Shown in pieces: positions 15,909 to 24,708 of a DNA stretch of 64,000 nt; position 1 is the first letter of the stretch; each line of letters starts with the position of its first letter. The stretch is from Hymenobacter sp. UV11. Lineage in GTDB: Bacteria > Bacteroidota > Bacteroidia > Cytophagales > Hymenobacteraceae. The position numbers and the translations under genes are program-made. The notes beneath the pieces were generated by a model, which saw nothing but the letters and a program-made list of their open reading frames with translations, was not told the DNA's origin and did no database searches. The stretch covers positions 184,593-248,592 of the forward strand of contig NZ_SRII01000002.1 of assembly GCF_004684095.1 (NCBI RefSeq), in the 5' to 3' direction.

Positions 15909-18674
15909 TTAGTGCTTGACTTCTAAGCGTAATATGCTGGCAGCTTGGGTATTGCTGGTAACGCGTAGCGTGTAGGGGCCGCTGGGCAAGTAAGCCGTAG
16001 TGATGGTGAACTGATTGGCGCCGGGGGTAGCCACCCGCCAGTGCTGGGCTGCCAGGTTGCCCTGGGCATTCAGGACGGAAATGACGACGATATCGGTGCG
16101 GCTAAACGGCATGCTGAGCGTCACCTGGTTGTCGGCGGGGTTGGGGTACAGGGAGGAGGTATCGGCCGAGGAGGCATCGGCCGGAGAAGTTGCGGGCAGG
16201 CTACCGCCTTGCTGCACCAGCTCCACATCGTCGAAATACAGCCACTGGCCCTTATTGGCCTGCGAATAAAAGCCAATCTCGCATTGCCCGCTGCTGACCG
16301 TAATATTGGGAATGGTTACGCGTACCCATTGCCCATCGGGGGTGGTGGGCACGTCGGCTGCCAGGGCAGTACCACCAAAGTTTTTGGCTTGCAGCTGAGC
16401 CTGGTTTTGGCCGCCGCTGCTTTTCATCCAAGCACTCAGCGAGTAGGTACCGGCGGGTAGATTGTTGATTACCTGATAGGTGTATACCGTGTAGCTTTCG
16501 GGGCGGTAGTGCGTGCCGTGGTAGAGGCCGCCGTGCGCGCCGGGGTAGGCCTCGGTATAGTCGGCGTTGTCGTTAGTGCCTTGGCCGGTAGTCGTCTGCC
16601 AGCCAGTGGGCGCACCCACGGGCAGCCCATCGGCCTCGAAGCCGGGATTCACAACCAGGTTATTGCCCGTCGCAACTGGTGTGGTAGGGGTAGTAGTTGG
16701 CACAGCACTCACCGTCAGGCTTGTGGCGGCCGAGGTGGTGCTGGCCCCGGTATTGTTGGTGGCCACGGCCGTGAGGGAGTAGGTGCCGGCGGCAGGCGTC
16801 CAGCTCAGCTGATAGGGGGTAGTGGTAGCTTCGCCTAGCTTGGTGGTGCCATTGAAAAACTCCACCTTGGCTACCGTGCCATTGGCATTGGCGGCTGTGG
16901 CGCTCAGGGTCACGGTCTGGCCCAGGGTGAGCGTTGCTGCCGAGGCCGCCAGGCTCACGGTAGGCGGTGTGTTGGCCGCCGGCACCAGCGTAACGTCGTC
17001 GAAATACAGCCAGTTGCTCGCATTGGCTTTCGAATAGAAGCCAATCTCGCACTGACCATTGGTGACGCTGATATTTTGAACGGCCACCTGCACCCACGTG
17101 CCGGGCGAAGCGCCGATAGCTGAGCTAAGCGCCGCGCCGCCGTAGTTTTTGGCCTGGAGCTGGGCCGTGTTCTGGCCGCCGCTGCTCTTAACCCAGGCGT
17201 TGAGAGTGTAGGTGCCATTGGCCAGGCCCGTCACCACCTGGTAGGTGTACACCTCATAGGCCTCGGGGCGGTAGTGCGTGCCGTGGTACGTGCCCGCGTG
17301 CGCGCCCCCGTAGCTTTCGGTGTAGTCGGCGTTGTCGTTGGTGCCTTGGCCGGTAGTCGTCTGCCAGCCAGTGGGCGCACCCACGGCCGTGTTATCCGCC
17401 TCAAAGCCGGGGTTGAGGATGGTACCGACGCTGGTAACGGGAGTAGGGGTAGGGGCGGGAGTGGGCGCCGGGGCTGTCGTACCCAGCGGTCCAACGGTCA
17501 CGCCGTTTTGCGCCAGCTTTTGCTGCCACAGCACGTACTCGTTGTCCTCGGTGGCTACCGTAATAGGGTTGGGCAGGCTGTTGGTGCCGGTGCAGGTAGC
17601 GCAGGCGCCGGGGCTTATGTCCTGGCGGTCGGGGTAGGGGCTGTTGGCGCCCCAGCGCACGTAGCCGATGGTGTTGTTGGCAATGCGGTTATTAAAGAAA
17701 ACGCTGGCCAGCTGGTTATAGTAGTTGAACACGGCCGTGCCGGCATAGGTGGCATTCAGGCGGGTGCCATCGGGCAGCAAGCCGCTGGTCACCATGCGGT
17801 TATCGTGGTAATACACGTCGTGGCCGGCCGCAATATTCATGGCCGCGTTGCAGGTGCTCACAAACTGGTTGTTGCTGGCCTCGATGTAGCCCGCGGCCAA
17901 GCCCAGCGTCGCGCCGTCGCCGTCGGTGGTCATGCCGGTACCCGTAAACTGGCCCGCCGTGGCGGGGTAGGGGTAGGCGCCGCGCACGAAGTTGTCGTGC
18001 ACCCGAATGGGGCTGCCCGCCGTGCCCGACGAGTTGTAGAGGTTGATATTATCCTCCACCAGGCTCTGGTTGGGCGTGTTGATTACCTCATTATAGGCAA
18101 TATCAACCCCGGCCAGGTTCTGCACCGTGTTCAGCTGCAAGAAGCTGCTGCGGGTGCTGCCGCCGTTGTTGCGCCAGCGGCCGTCCACGTTGCGCACCTG
18201 GTTGTAGCGCACCGTGAGCGCACCGTTGCCTGCCCAGCGGTTGACCACGATGCCGCTCGTGCCGCTAAGGTAGTTGTGCTCGACGACCAGGCTGGCCGAC
18301 TGGTACGTATCGAGGAAGTGCCCCGGCGACTGGCCATCGACCGAGGGCGCCAGCGCCACGCCGCTACAGTTGCGCACGGTTAGGTTGGCGCCGGTACCCG
18401 ATTGAATAAGGTAGCCGGCCCCCGACAGGTTGCAGCCCTCCAACACCACCGCCTCGGTAGTATTCACCAAAATGCACGGCACCCCCGAAGCCAGGCTCTG
18501 GTAGTTGCCCGTGTAGGTGCCCGCTCTGGTAATGACCAGCGGCGCCGAGTACGTGATAGCCTGCGCCTGGCCCAGGGCCGGCAGCAGGCAAGCGGCTGCC
18601 AGCACCCGGCCACCCCACGCGGCCCGTGTGCGGCTAAGGCGTAGCCAGCCACTCAAATGGATTGTTTTTAGCAT
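15909..18674 (-). CDS. T9SS-secreted right-handed beta-helix protein with two carbohydrate-binding-like modules
   Basis: A 921-residue secreted protein. After a signal peptide (ending LLPALGQAQA) comes a parallel beta-helix of about 370 residues rich in short strands and turns (GANLTVRNC, LVVEHNYLSGTSG, VEDNINLYNSSGT, YYHDNRMVTSG). A Pro-Thr linker follows, then two similar modules of about 140 residues (NPGFEAD to LYFDDV) separated by an Ig-like domain (PPTVSLAASAATLTLGQTV). The end is a T9SS type A sorting domain (LYPNPADNQVTL to ILRLEVKH). The start is set at the signal-peptide Met, 48 codons into the longest frame. The beta-helix is closely related to the lipoprotein at 22568-23740. Lyase, epimerase or binding roles are all possible. 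Confidence 0.85.
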   Translation of the reverse strand: MLKTIHLSGWLRLSRTRAAWGGRVLAAACLLPALGQAQAITYSAPLVITRAGTYTGNYQSLASGVPCILVNTTEAVVLEGCNLSGAGYLIQSGTGANLTVRNCSGVALAPSVDGQSPGHFLDTYQSASLVVEHNYLSGTSGIVVNRWAGNGALTVRYNQVRNVDGRWRNNGGSTRSSFLQLNTVQNLAGVDIAYNEVINTPNQSLVEDNINLYNSSGTAGSPIRVHDNFVRGAYPYPATAGQFTGTGMTTDGDGATLGLAAGYIEASNNQFVSTCNAAMNIAAGHDVYYHDNRMVTSGLLPDGTRLNATYAGTAVFNYYNQLASVFFNNRIANNTIGYVRWGANSPYPDRQDISPGACATCTGTNSLPNPITVATEDNEYVLWQQKLAQNGVTVGPLGTTAPAPTPAPTPTPVTSVGTILNPGFEADNTAVGAPTGWQTTTGQGTNDNADYTESYGGAHAGTYHGTHYRPEAYEVYTYQVVTGLANGTYTLNAWVKSSGGQNTAQLQAKNYGGAALSSAIGASPGTWVQVAVQNISVTNGQCEIGFYSKANASNWLYFDDVTLVPAANTPPTVSLAASAATLTLGQTVTLSATAANANGTVAKVEFFNGTTKLGEATTTPYQLSWTPAAGTYSLTAVATNNTGASTTSAATSLTVSAVPTTTPTTPVATGNNLVVNPGFEADGLPVGAPTGWQTTTGQGTNDNADYTEAYPGAHGGLYHGTHYRPESYTVYTYQVINNLPAGTYSLSAWMKSSGGQNQAQLQAKNFGGTALAADVPTTPDGQWVRVTIPNITVSSGQCEIGFYSQANKGQWLYFDDVELVQQGGSLPATSPADASSADTSSLYPNPADNQVTLSMPFSRTDIVVISVLNAQGNLAAQHWRVATPGANQFTITTAYLPSGPYTLRVTSNTQAASILRLEVKH
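16200..16670 (-). repeat. C-terminal copy of the carbohydrate-binding-like module (internal duplication)
   Basis: This segment encodes NPGFEAD through YFDDVELV and repeats the segment at 16980-17430 at both protein and DNA level. The stretch at about 16561-16620 is nearly base-identical to about 17330-17390. Confidence 0.75.
16980..17430 (-). repeat. N-terminal copy of the carbohydrate-binding-like module (internal duplication)
   Basis: It encodes NPGFEAD through YFDDVTLV and is the partner of the copy at 16200-16670. The fold looks like a beta-sandwich binding module with the conserved GWQTTTGQGTNDNADYTE block present in both copies. Confidence 0.75.
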
Positions 18675-18908
18675 GATAATAAGACTATAATGGATGGAGA
18701 AGGAATAAAAAATGGGTGGGGATATAAGAGTAAAGCTACAAGGAGTGAAGGGTTTAACAGATGAAAAACTGCGACTAAAACAAAAGATAATCTGGGCTGG
18801 CAACTGTTTTGAAAGCAAATAGTAAAAGGCTAAGAAATAGGCTTATTACCTAAGCTGCTGGCGACAAACTGCTGTTTTCTGGCGGTAGCTCCGTATTTTT
18901 CCTGCGCA

Positions 18909-19883
18909 ATGAACCGGCCCTGGCAACTTCTGCTTCACCACTTCAGCGAAGCCCTGGCCCTGGCGCACGGTGCCGTGCGGCCCGAGCGCCCGGCATTGCT
19001 GGTGTTTATGTTTCATGCGCTGTTTGAAGATGCGGCGGCCATGAGCCGGCACGAGTTAGACCCGCAGCAGCGCATTACCACCGCCATCTTTGCGCAGTTC
19101 GTGGCGCATTTTGTGGCCCACGGCTACCAGTTTGTGACCCCCGCCGACGTGCTGCGCGGCCTCAACCCCGCCGGCAAGTATGCGCTCCTCACCTTCGATG
19201 ATGGCTACTTCAACAACCAGCTGGCGCTGCCCGTTTTGCGGCGCTATGGGGTGCCGGCCACGTTCTTTATCTCCAGCCACCACGTGCTGGCTGGGCAGGC
19301 CTTTTGGTGGGATGTGGTGTACCGCGCCCGCCAGCGGCAGCCCCTACCCCCCGCCGCGCAACTAGCCGAGCATGAGCACCTGAAAGGCATGCAGCACGCA
19401 GAAATTGACCAGTATTTGCTGGCAAATTTTGGCCTCGAGGCCCTGCGGCCGGTGGGCGACCTTGACCGGCCCTTCACGCCCGCCGAGCTGCAAGCCTTTG
19501 CCTGCGAGCCCGAGGTGACGCTTGGCAACCACACCGCCCACCACGCCATCCTTACCAACTACGCGCCGGCCGCCGTGGCCCACGAGCTGGCCGCCTGCCA
19601 GCAGCACCTGGCGCAGCTGGCAGGCCCTACCCCCCGCGCCGTGGCCTACCCTAATGGCAACACCTCGGCGGCTGTGGTGGCTGCCGCCGGCGCGGCGGGC
19701 CTGCACCTGGGCGTGACGGTGGAGCCCGGCAAAAACTACCTGCCTTTTGCCCGGCATAACGTAGATACCTTGCAGCTCAAGCGTTTCCTGCTGTGGGGCG
19801 ACCGCGACGTAGAGCGGCAGTGCCGCCTGTTTCGCGCCGATTTCAACCTGAAAGAGCAACTTCGCTCGTGGCGACGGGGGTAG
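18909..19883 (+). CDS. Polysaccharide deacetylase (NodB-homology, CE4)
   Basis: A 324-residue enzyme expected to remove N- or O-acetyl groups from a glycan. Motif 1 is TFDDGY at residues 95-100 (catalytic Asp plus metal Asp). Motif 2 is the NHTAHH block near residue 200, giving the two zinc histidines. The MFHAL start and GVPATFFI block are also typical. No signal peptide is seen, so it may act on lipid-linked intermediates in the cytoplasm. It is followed 33 bases later by a GT4 gene, probably in one operon. Its TAG stop lies inside a GGGGGTAGGG word. Confidence 0.9.
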   Translation: MNRPWQLLLHHFSEALALAHGAVRPERPALLVFMFHALFEDAAAMSRHELDPQQRITTAIFAQFVAHFVAHGYQFVTPADVLRGLNPAGKYALLTFDDGYFNNQLALPVLRRYGVPATFFISSHHVLAGQAFWWDVVYRARQRQPLPPAAQLAEHEHLKGMQHAEIDQYLLANFGLEALRPVGDLDRPFTPAELQAFACEPEVTLGNHTAHHAILTNYAPAAVAHELAACQQHLAQLAGPTPRAVAYPNGNTSAAVVAAAGAAGLHLGVTVEPGKNYLPFARHNVDTLQLKRFLLWGDRDVERQCRLFRADFNLKEQLRSWRRG

Positions 19884-19916
19884 GGCCGCTGGCCCGCCCC
19901 CCGGCTGTCTTTATCT

Positions 19917-21077
19917 ATGAAAATACTCTGGCTCGCGCCCTACCCCCACCCGCTCGACGTACAGGCGCACCCCGTGCCCTGGGTAGGCGCCCTGGCCGAC
20001 CAGCTCCGCCAACAGCCCGGCCTGGAGCTAACCATACTGCACTGGACTACTAAAATAACGACCAAAACGGACGAGTTTGCGCGCGGTGGCATCCGGTTTA
20101 TCTACCTGAAAATGCCGTCGGTGCGGGCCGATATTCTCACGCTCTACCAGTGGCGCATTGTCCTTGTGCGGGCCTGGCTACGCCGGCACGCGGCCGGCTA
20201 CGACCTGCTGCACCTGCACGGCTCCGAGCTCCAGCTACCCGCCATGACGGCCGGCCTGCCCCAGCCGCAGCTGCTGTCGGTGCAGGGCCTGGTGTCGCAG
20301 TATCCGCCCTACGTGCCCTGGCGCCTGGCGTGGCTACGCGCCCTCTGGACGCTGGCCGGCTACTACGAGCGGCGCTATTTGCCCGCTATTCACCACTTTG
20401 TGTGCCGCACGCACTGGGACCAGGCGCTCGTGCGGCGGCTCAGCCCTGGCTGCACGGTGCATCCTTGCTGGGAGGTTATCCGGCCCGAATTTTTCCGCTT
20501 GCCCACTTTGCCCGCGCCGGCGGGGGGTAGGCCGCAGCTGGTATTTGTGGGCGGCACGCAGGTAATGAAAGGCTTTCGCGAAGTGCTCGCGGCGTTCGAC
20601 CTCATTCGGCAGCAAGGGGAAGTGCGGCTGGTTATTGCCGGGGTGGCCCGGCCGGCCGAGGTGTGGCACGCCGTGCAACAAGCCGGCCTCCAGCACCTTG
20701 GCCCCGCCGATATCGAGTGCCGCCCCCTGCTAACGGGCCGCGAGCTGGCGCAGCTGTTCAGCGAGTCGGTGGCCCTGCTGCACCCGTCCTACGTCGATAA
20801 TAGCCCCAACAGCGTGTGCGAGGCTCAGGTAGCCGGCCTGCCCGTGGTAGCCGCCGACGTAGGCGGCGTGCGCTCGCTGGTCGAAGACGAGGTAACCGGA
20901 CTGCTGTGCACCCTGGCCCCGGCTAGCATCGCAGCCCAGGCCCTGCGCCTGTTGCGCGACCCCGCCCTGCGCCAGCGCCTCGCTACTCAGGCGGCGGCCG
21001 TAGCCCGCCCCCGCCACGACCCGGCCGTGATTGTGGCCCGCACGCTGGAAATTTACCGGGAGGTACTGCGTTATTAG
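19917..21077 (+). CDS. Glycosyltransferase family 4
   Basis: A 386-residue GT-B enzyme. The N-terminus MKILWLAPYPHPLDVQAHPV with a glycine-poor acceptor site and the C-terminal HPSYVDNSPNSVCEAQVAGLPVVAADVGG block (E-x7-E type donor site) are typical of GT4. A middle Rossmann strand GRPQLVFVGGTQVMKGFREVL starts the second domain. It would add a sugar to the exopolysaccharide repeat unit in the cytoplasm; donor and acceptor cannot be told from sequence. Confidence 0.9.
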   Translation: MKILWLAPYPHPLDVQAHPVPWVGALADQLRQQPGLELTILHWTTKITTKTDEFARGGIRFIYLKMPSVRADILTLYQWRIVLVRAWLRRHAAGYDLLHLHGSELQLPAMTAGLPQPQLLSVQGLVSQYPPYVPWRLAWLRALWTLAGYYERRYLPAIHHFVCRTHWDQALVRRLSPGCTVHPCWEVIRPEFFRLPTLPAPAGGRPQLVFVGGTQVMKGFREVLAAFDLIRQQGEVRLVIAGVARPAEVWHAVQQAGLQHLGPADIECRPLLTGRELAQLFSESVALLHPSYVDNSPNSVCEAQVAGLPVVAADVGGVRSLVEDEVTGLLCTLAPASIAAQALRLLRDPALRQRLATQAAAVARPRHDPAVIVARTLEIYREVLRY

Positions 21078-21126
21078 TCCTTAGTTGAACTTGCTTTTTA
21101 AAGTAGCACACAGGAAGCCATTTGCT

Positions 21127-21162
21127 TCTGCGTCTTCTGCGCAAACCTCTGCGTCTTCTGCG
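21127..21162. repeat. Direct repeat TCTGCGTCTTCTGCG (two copies)
   Basis: Two 15-base copies at 21127-21141 and 21148-21162, in the gap between two converging glycosyltransferase genes. No terminator-like stem is visible in the gap. Confidence 0.6.
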
Positions 21163-21232
21163 GGCTAAAAACTCCTGGTACTGTATGCCAATTTAAAAAG
21201 TCAGTTCACCCAGTTCCTGGTTTGACCGACAG

Positions 21233-22405
21233 CTAAGAACCCAACAGCGCCAGATACTGGTCGGCCACCTTGGCTAGCGGGAAGCGCTCGGCCACGATGG
21301 CCACGGCTCGCGCCGCTACCTGCTCATAAAGAGCTGGGTCAGTGAGGAAGCGGTCCACGGCGTCGGCGATGGCCGCCACGTTGGTTACGTCCACCAGCAG
21401 GCCTCCGTCGGCCACCACCCAGGGCACGGCGCCGCTGGCCTGGCCGGCCACCACGGGCACGCCGTAGGCCATCGCCTCCACCAGCACCATGCCAAACGAT
21501 TCTTCGAGCGAGGTGTGCAGAATGAGCGTGCTGGCCGCAATATGGGCCAGCACCTCGTGGTGGGGGGTAGGGCCCATAAACACCACGTTCTGCACGTCAT
21601 TTTCGCGGCAAAATTCGGCCGCATCTTCATCGGGTTCGAAGGCCGTGCCCATGGCCCAGAGCTGGGCCGCCGGGTGCCGACGCTGCACTTCCTTGAAGGC
21701 CAGCAGGGCGTTTTTGCTGTTTTTGCGGTCGTCCCAGCCATTTACTACCACGCTTAGCACGGGCGCGCTCAGCGGCGCGCGCGTCTGGCTGGCGCGCTCG
21801 GGCACCACCACGGGGTTGGGCACCACTTGCACGGGGTTGCGCGTCCAGGCCTGCACCGACTCGGCCATGTAGGGCGATACGGCCGTGAAGCGCCGCCCCT
21901 TCCAAAACACGTAGCGCGCCATGAGCAGGTGAAACAGCCGGTTGAGCGTGCGCACGTAGCGGTAGATAACCAGCGCGTTATCGTGCACCGTTACCACCGC
22001 CTTGGGGTCGTAGCGCAGGGCTGGCATCGCAAACTCGTAGGTCCAGTGCGCGTGCACCACCTCGGGGCGGTAGCGCCGCAATTGGGCCAGCAGCTGCCGG
22101 CGCTCGAACCAGAAGAAATCGGCCGTGCGCCCCAGCCGCCGCCCATTGAGCCGAAACGTGCGGCTGCGGCTGGGCACCACCACATAGGTCAGGCCGGGGC
22201 CCTCGTGTACGAAAGGCGGGGCGTCATCGTCCAGCTTATCATCCAGCGTGATGGCCACCACGCGGTGGCCGCGGGCGATGTAGGCTTTAATAAGGTCGCT
22301 CACCAGCGGCGCGCCGGCCCGGCCGGCCGGGTAGGCGCGGCCATCCTGCTCGGCCGGCAGCAGTAAGTCGTTGGTCGCGATGGGGCCCAAAACGGCGATG
22401 TACAT
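21233..22405 (-). CDS. Glycosyltransferase family 4
   Basis: A 390-residue GT-B enzyme. It opens with MYIAVLGPIATNDLLLPAEQ, has VVHAHWTYEFAMPALRY in the acceptor domain and TVHDNALVIYRYVR, and a donor site TSLEESFGMVLVEAMAYGVPVVAGQ in the C-terminal domain. It lies downstream of the beta-helix lipoprotein but a 110-base inverted repeat stands between them, so it may have its own promoter or be attenuated. Confidence 0.9.
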   Translation of the reverse strand: MYIAVLGPIATNDLLLPAEQDGRAYPAGRAGAPLVSDLIKAYIARGHRVVAITLDDKLDDDAPPFVHEGPGLTYVVVPSRSRTFRLNGRRLGRTADFFWFERRQLLAQLRRYRPEVVHAHWTYEFAMPALRYDPKAVVTVHDNALVIYRYVRTLNRLFHLLMARYVFWKGRRFTAVSPYMAESVQAWTRNPVQVVPNPVVVPERASQTRAPLSAPVLSVVVNGWDDRKNSKNALLAFKEVQRRHPAAQLWAMGTAFEPDEDAAEFCRENDVQNVVFMGPTPHHEVLAHIAASTLILHTSLEESFGMVLVEAMAYGVPVVAGQASGAVPWVVADGGLLVDVTNVAAIADAVDRFLTDPALYEQVAARAVAIVAERFPLAKVADQYLALLGS

Positions 22406-22439
22406 GCTGGGTAATGGGGTAATAAGTTGTAGAAAGGTA

Positions 22440-22549
22440 GTCTGTCATTGCGAGCGAAGCGCGGCAATCGCACCAGAACAATCTGGTAGAACGAGGCGGC
22501 GCGGGTTTCGTTCTGGTGCGATTGCCGCGCTCCGCTCGCAATGACAGAC
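22440..22549. repeat. Long intergenic inverted repeat, family GTCATTGCGAGCG
   Basis: Arms of about 40 bases (22440-22480 and 22510-22549) start with GTCTGTCATTGCGAGCG and continue with GCGGCAATCGCACCAGAAC. The central 29 bases do not pair. The same family occurs at 55874-55995 with different inner sequence, so the outer part is the conserved element. Confidence 0.88.
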
Positions 22550-22567
22550 GAGTTTAAGTCAATCCTC

Positions 22568-23740
22568 TTATTTTTTGCCGCCCGGCAGTGGCCCCACCGC
22601 TACGCCGGCGCGCTTCAGCTTTTGCTGCCACAGCGCCCACTCGTTTTGCTCGGTGGCCAGCGTAATGGGGTTGGGTAGGCTGCTGGTGTCGGTGCAGGTG
22701 GCGCAGGCGTCGGGGCTTAGGTCTTGGCGGTCGGGGTAGGGACTGCTGGCGCCCCAGCGCACGTAGCCAATTACGTTGCGCTCGGCCCGGTTGTTGAAAA
22801 ACACGCTGGCCGGCTGCTTGTAAAAGTTGAAGACGCCCAGCCCCGCGTGCGTGGCGTTGAAGCGCTGCCCATTGGGCAATAAGCCGCTGGTAACGATTCG
22901 GTTATCGTGATAATAAATGTCGTGGCCGGCCGCGATGTTCAGGCCCGCGTTGCCGGTACTCACCAGCTGGTTGTGGTCGGCCTCGACGTAGGCCGTGGCG
23001 GCGTCGGCCGTTTTGGCGTCGCCGTCGCTCGTTAGCCCGGTGCCCGTAAACTGGCCCGCCGTGGCGGGGTAGGGGTAGGCGCCGCGCACGAAGTTGTCGT
23101 GCACCCGCAGCGGACTAGCCGCCGTGCCCGACGAGTTGTAGAGGTTAATATTATCCTCCACCAGGCTCTGGCCGGGCGCGTTCAGCACCTCATTATAGGC
23201 AATTTCGATGCCCGGCAAATGCGCCACCGTGTTCAAAATCAAGAAGCTGCAATGCGTACTGCCCGCGTTATCGCGCCAGCGGCCGTCCACGTTGCGGGCC
23301 TGGTTGTAGCGCACCGTGAGCGCGCCCGTCGTCCCGCTCCAGCGGTTGATGACCATGCCGCTGGTCTGGGCGAAAAAATTGTGTTCCACCACCAGGCGCT
23401 GGGGTTTGTACGCGTCCAAAAAGCGGCCGGGCGCTTGCTTGTCGGCGGTGGGGGGTAGGCCCTGGCCACGGCAGTTACGCACGGTCAGGTTAGCGCCCTC
23501 GCCGGCCTCGATGAGGTTGCCGGGGCCCGTGAGCGTGCAGCCGTCGAGCACTACGGGCTCGGTGGTGGCCACCCGCACGCAGGCCTCGCCAGAGGCCGCG
23601 CTCTGGTAGCGGCCCGAGTAGGTGCCGCCCTTGGTAATCACCAGCCCGGCCTCGCCGCTGGTGTGGTGGCTGGCGCAGGCGCTGAGCGCGCTGCCGAGGG
23701 CCAACGTCAGCCAACCAAGCGCGTGTTGTGCAAGCTTCAT
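22568..23740 (-). CDS. Right-handed beta-helix lipoprotein inside the glycan operon
   Basis: A 390-residue lipoprotein. The signal peptide ends in the lipobox LSAC (MKLAQHALGWLTLALGSALSAC). The remaining protein is a parallel beta-helix closely related to the first 370 mature residues of the T9SS protein at 15909-18674: both carry GTYxGxYQS, GANLTVRNC, VRNVDGRWR-like, SLVEDNINLYNSSGT and PYPDRQD segments. DNA around 23040-23105 and 17939-18005 is nearly identical. Its start codon directly follows the stop of the GT2 gene region on the other side (no spacer), showing tight operon packing. It could be a surface or periplasmic polysaccharide lyase, epimerase or binding protein; catalytic residues are not certain. 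Confidence 0.85.
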   Translation of the reverse strand: MKLAQHALGWLTLALGSALSACASHHTSGEAGLVITKGGTYSGRYQSAASGEACVRVATTEPVVLDGCTLTGPGNLIEAGEGANLTVRNCRGQGLPPTADKQAPGRFLDAYKPQRLVVEHNFFAQTSGMVINRWSGTTGALTVRYNQARNVDGRWRDNAGSTHCSFLILNTVAHLPGIEIAYNEVLNAPGQSLVEDNINLYNSSGTAASPLRVHDNFVRGAYPYPATAGQFTGTGLTSDGDAKTADAATAYVEADHNQLVSTGNAGLNIAAGHDIYYHDNRIVTSGLLPNGQRFNATHAGLGVFNFYKQPASVFFNNRAERNVIGYVRWGASSPYPDRQDLSPDACATCTDTSSLPNPITLATEQNEWALWQQKLKRAGVAVGPLPGGKK

Positions 23741-24580
23741 CTAGTGCAGAAAGTAGCCCACCAGCCGGCGCGCGTAGCCGTTCAGTAGAAAATAGGGCAG
23801 GTAGGGCGCGGGGCAGTTTTTGAGGGCGAAATGGGTGAAATTGACCATGTTGCCCCCGCCCCGAATGCCGAATAAATGCTGGTAGTAGCCCTTGGCGCTG
23901 CGGTGCTTGCGGGTCAGCGTCTGGCCGCTTTCCTCGGGGTAGGTGCTGAGCTGGGCGTCGTAGTTGCAATACACCGGAAAGCCCGCGCGCCGGGCCACGC
24001 TGGTGTAGTCGAAATCGGCCAGGTAATGCGGCAGGCGCTGCTCATCAAAGAGCCCAATCTTATCAATTACCGCCTTCGGAATGAGCAGCCCGCGCCCCGG
24101 CAGGTACGTGACCGGGTGCAGCCCCGTGCGCTGGCTGGGGGGTAGCACGTCGAGCAGGTCGTGGCGGGTATTGGTCCGAAAATCGAGCCGCTCGCCGCCG
24201 TAGATGGCCTGGCCGGTGTCGGCATCAAACTCTAGGGCGCCGAGCACGGCGGTGGGGCGCTGGGCGGCGGTGGTCAGCATCTGGGCCACGAAATCGGGCG
24301 CGGTCAGCACGTCGTTGTTCAGCGTGAGCACGCGGTCGGCGCCCAGGGCCAATGCCCGCTCAATGCCCCGGTTCACGCCGGCCGTCCAGAAGAGGTTGCC
24401 ATCGCCGGTCACTACCTCCACCTCGGGGTAGGCGCGGGCCAGCGCGGCGGCCGTTTCATCGGTCGAGCCATCATCGACCACAATTACCCGAAAGTCCTGG
24501 TTGGTTTGCGCCCGCAGCGAGTCGAGGCAGGCGCGGGTGTAGCGCCAGCGGTTGAAAACGGGGATAATAATGTAGAGCAT
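23741..24580 (-). CDS. Glycosyltransferase family 2
   Basis: A 279-residue GT-A enzyme. The N-terminus MLYIIIPVFNRWRYTRACLD, the VIVVDDGSTDET donor motif and LTLNNDVLTAPDF (the metal DxD position appears as NND) resemble rhamnosyltransferase-type GT2 proteins. The catalytic region continues with FDADTGQAIYGGERLD. Its stop codon touches the start of the beta-helix lipoprotein gene. It would extend the repeat unit on the cytoplasmic side. Confidence 0.9.
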   Translation of the reverse strand: MLYIIIPVFNRWRYTRACLDSLRAQTNQDFRVIVVDDGSTDETAAALARAYPEVEVVTGDGNLFWTAGVNRGIERALALGADRVLTLNNDVLTAPDFVAQMLTTAAQRPTAVLGALEFDADTGQAIYGGERLDFRTNTRHDLLDVLPPSQRTGLHPVTYLPGRGLLIPKAVIDKIGLFDEQRLPHYLADFDYTSVARRAGFPVYCNYDAQLSTYPEESGQTLTRKHRSAKGYYQHLFGIRGGGNMVNFTHFALKNCPAPYLPYFLLNGYARRLVGYFLH

Positions 24581-24588
24581 AAGAAGTA

Positions 24589-24708
24589 GTGAGCAGTGAG
24601 TAATGAACAGTGAGCAGTGAATAAGGAGCGGTGAGCAGTGGTTGCTTCATGCGGACCTTGGCTGTTTAGCTAAGTCCAAGCAATGGCTCATTGCTCACTG
24701 TTCACTAC
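24589..24708. repeat. Heptanucleotide RTGARCA array with inverted partner
   Basis: The left part, 24589-24640, reads as seven 7-base units (GTGAGCA, GTGAGTA, ATGAACA, GTGAGCA, GTGAATA, AGGAGCG, GTGAGCA). The right part, 24685-24708, holds three units in the opposite direction. The right part reaches into the end of the neighbouring GT4 gene and supplies its stop codon. Related arrays are at 37050-37144 and 44741-44839. Confidence 0.8.

Noticed and set aside
17274..18383. A 369-codon frame antisense to the T9SS beta-helix gene
   Set aside because: It lies within a repeat-rich GC region, is very Gly/Val/Ala/Arg-rich, and has no recognisable start context.
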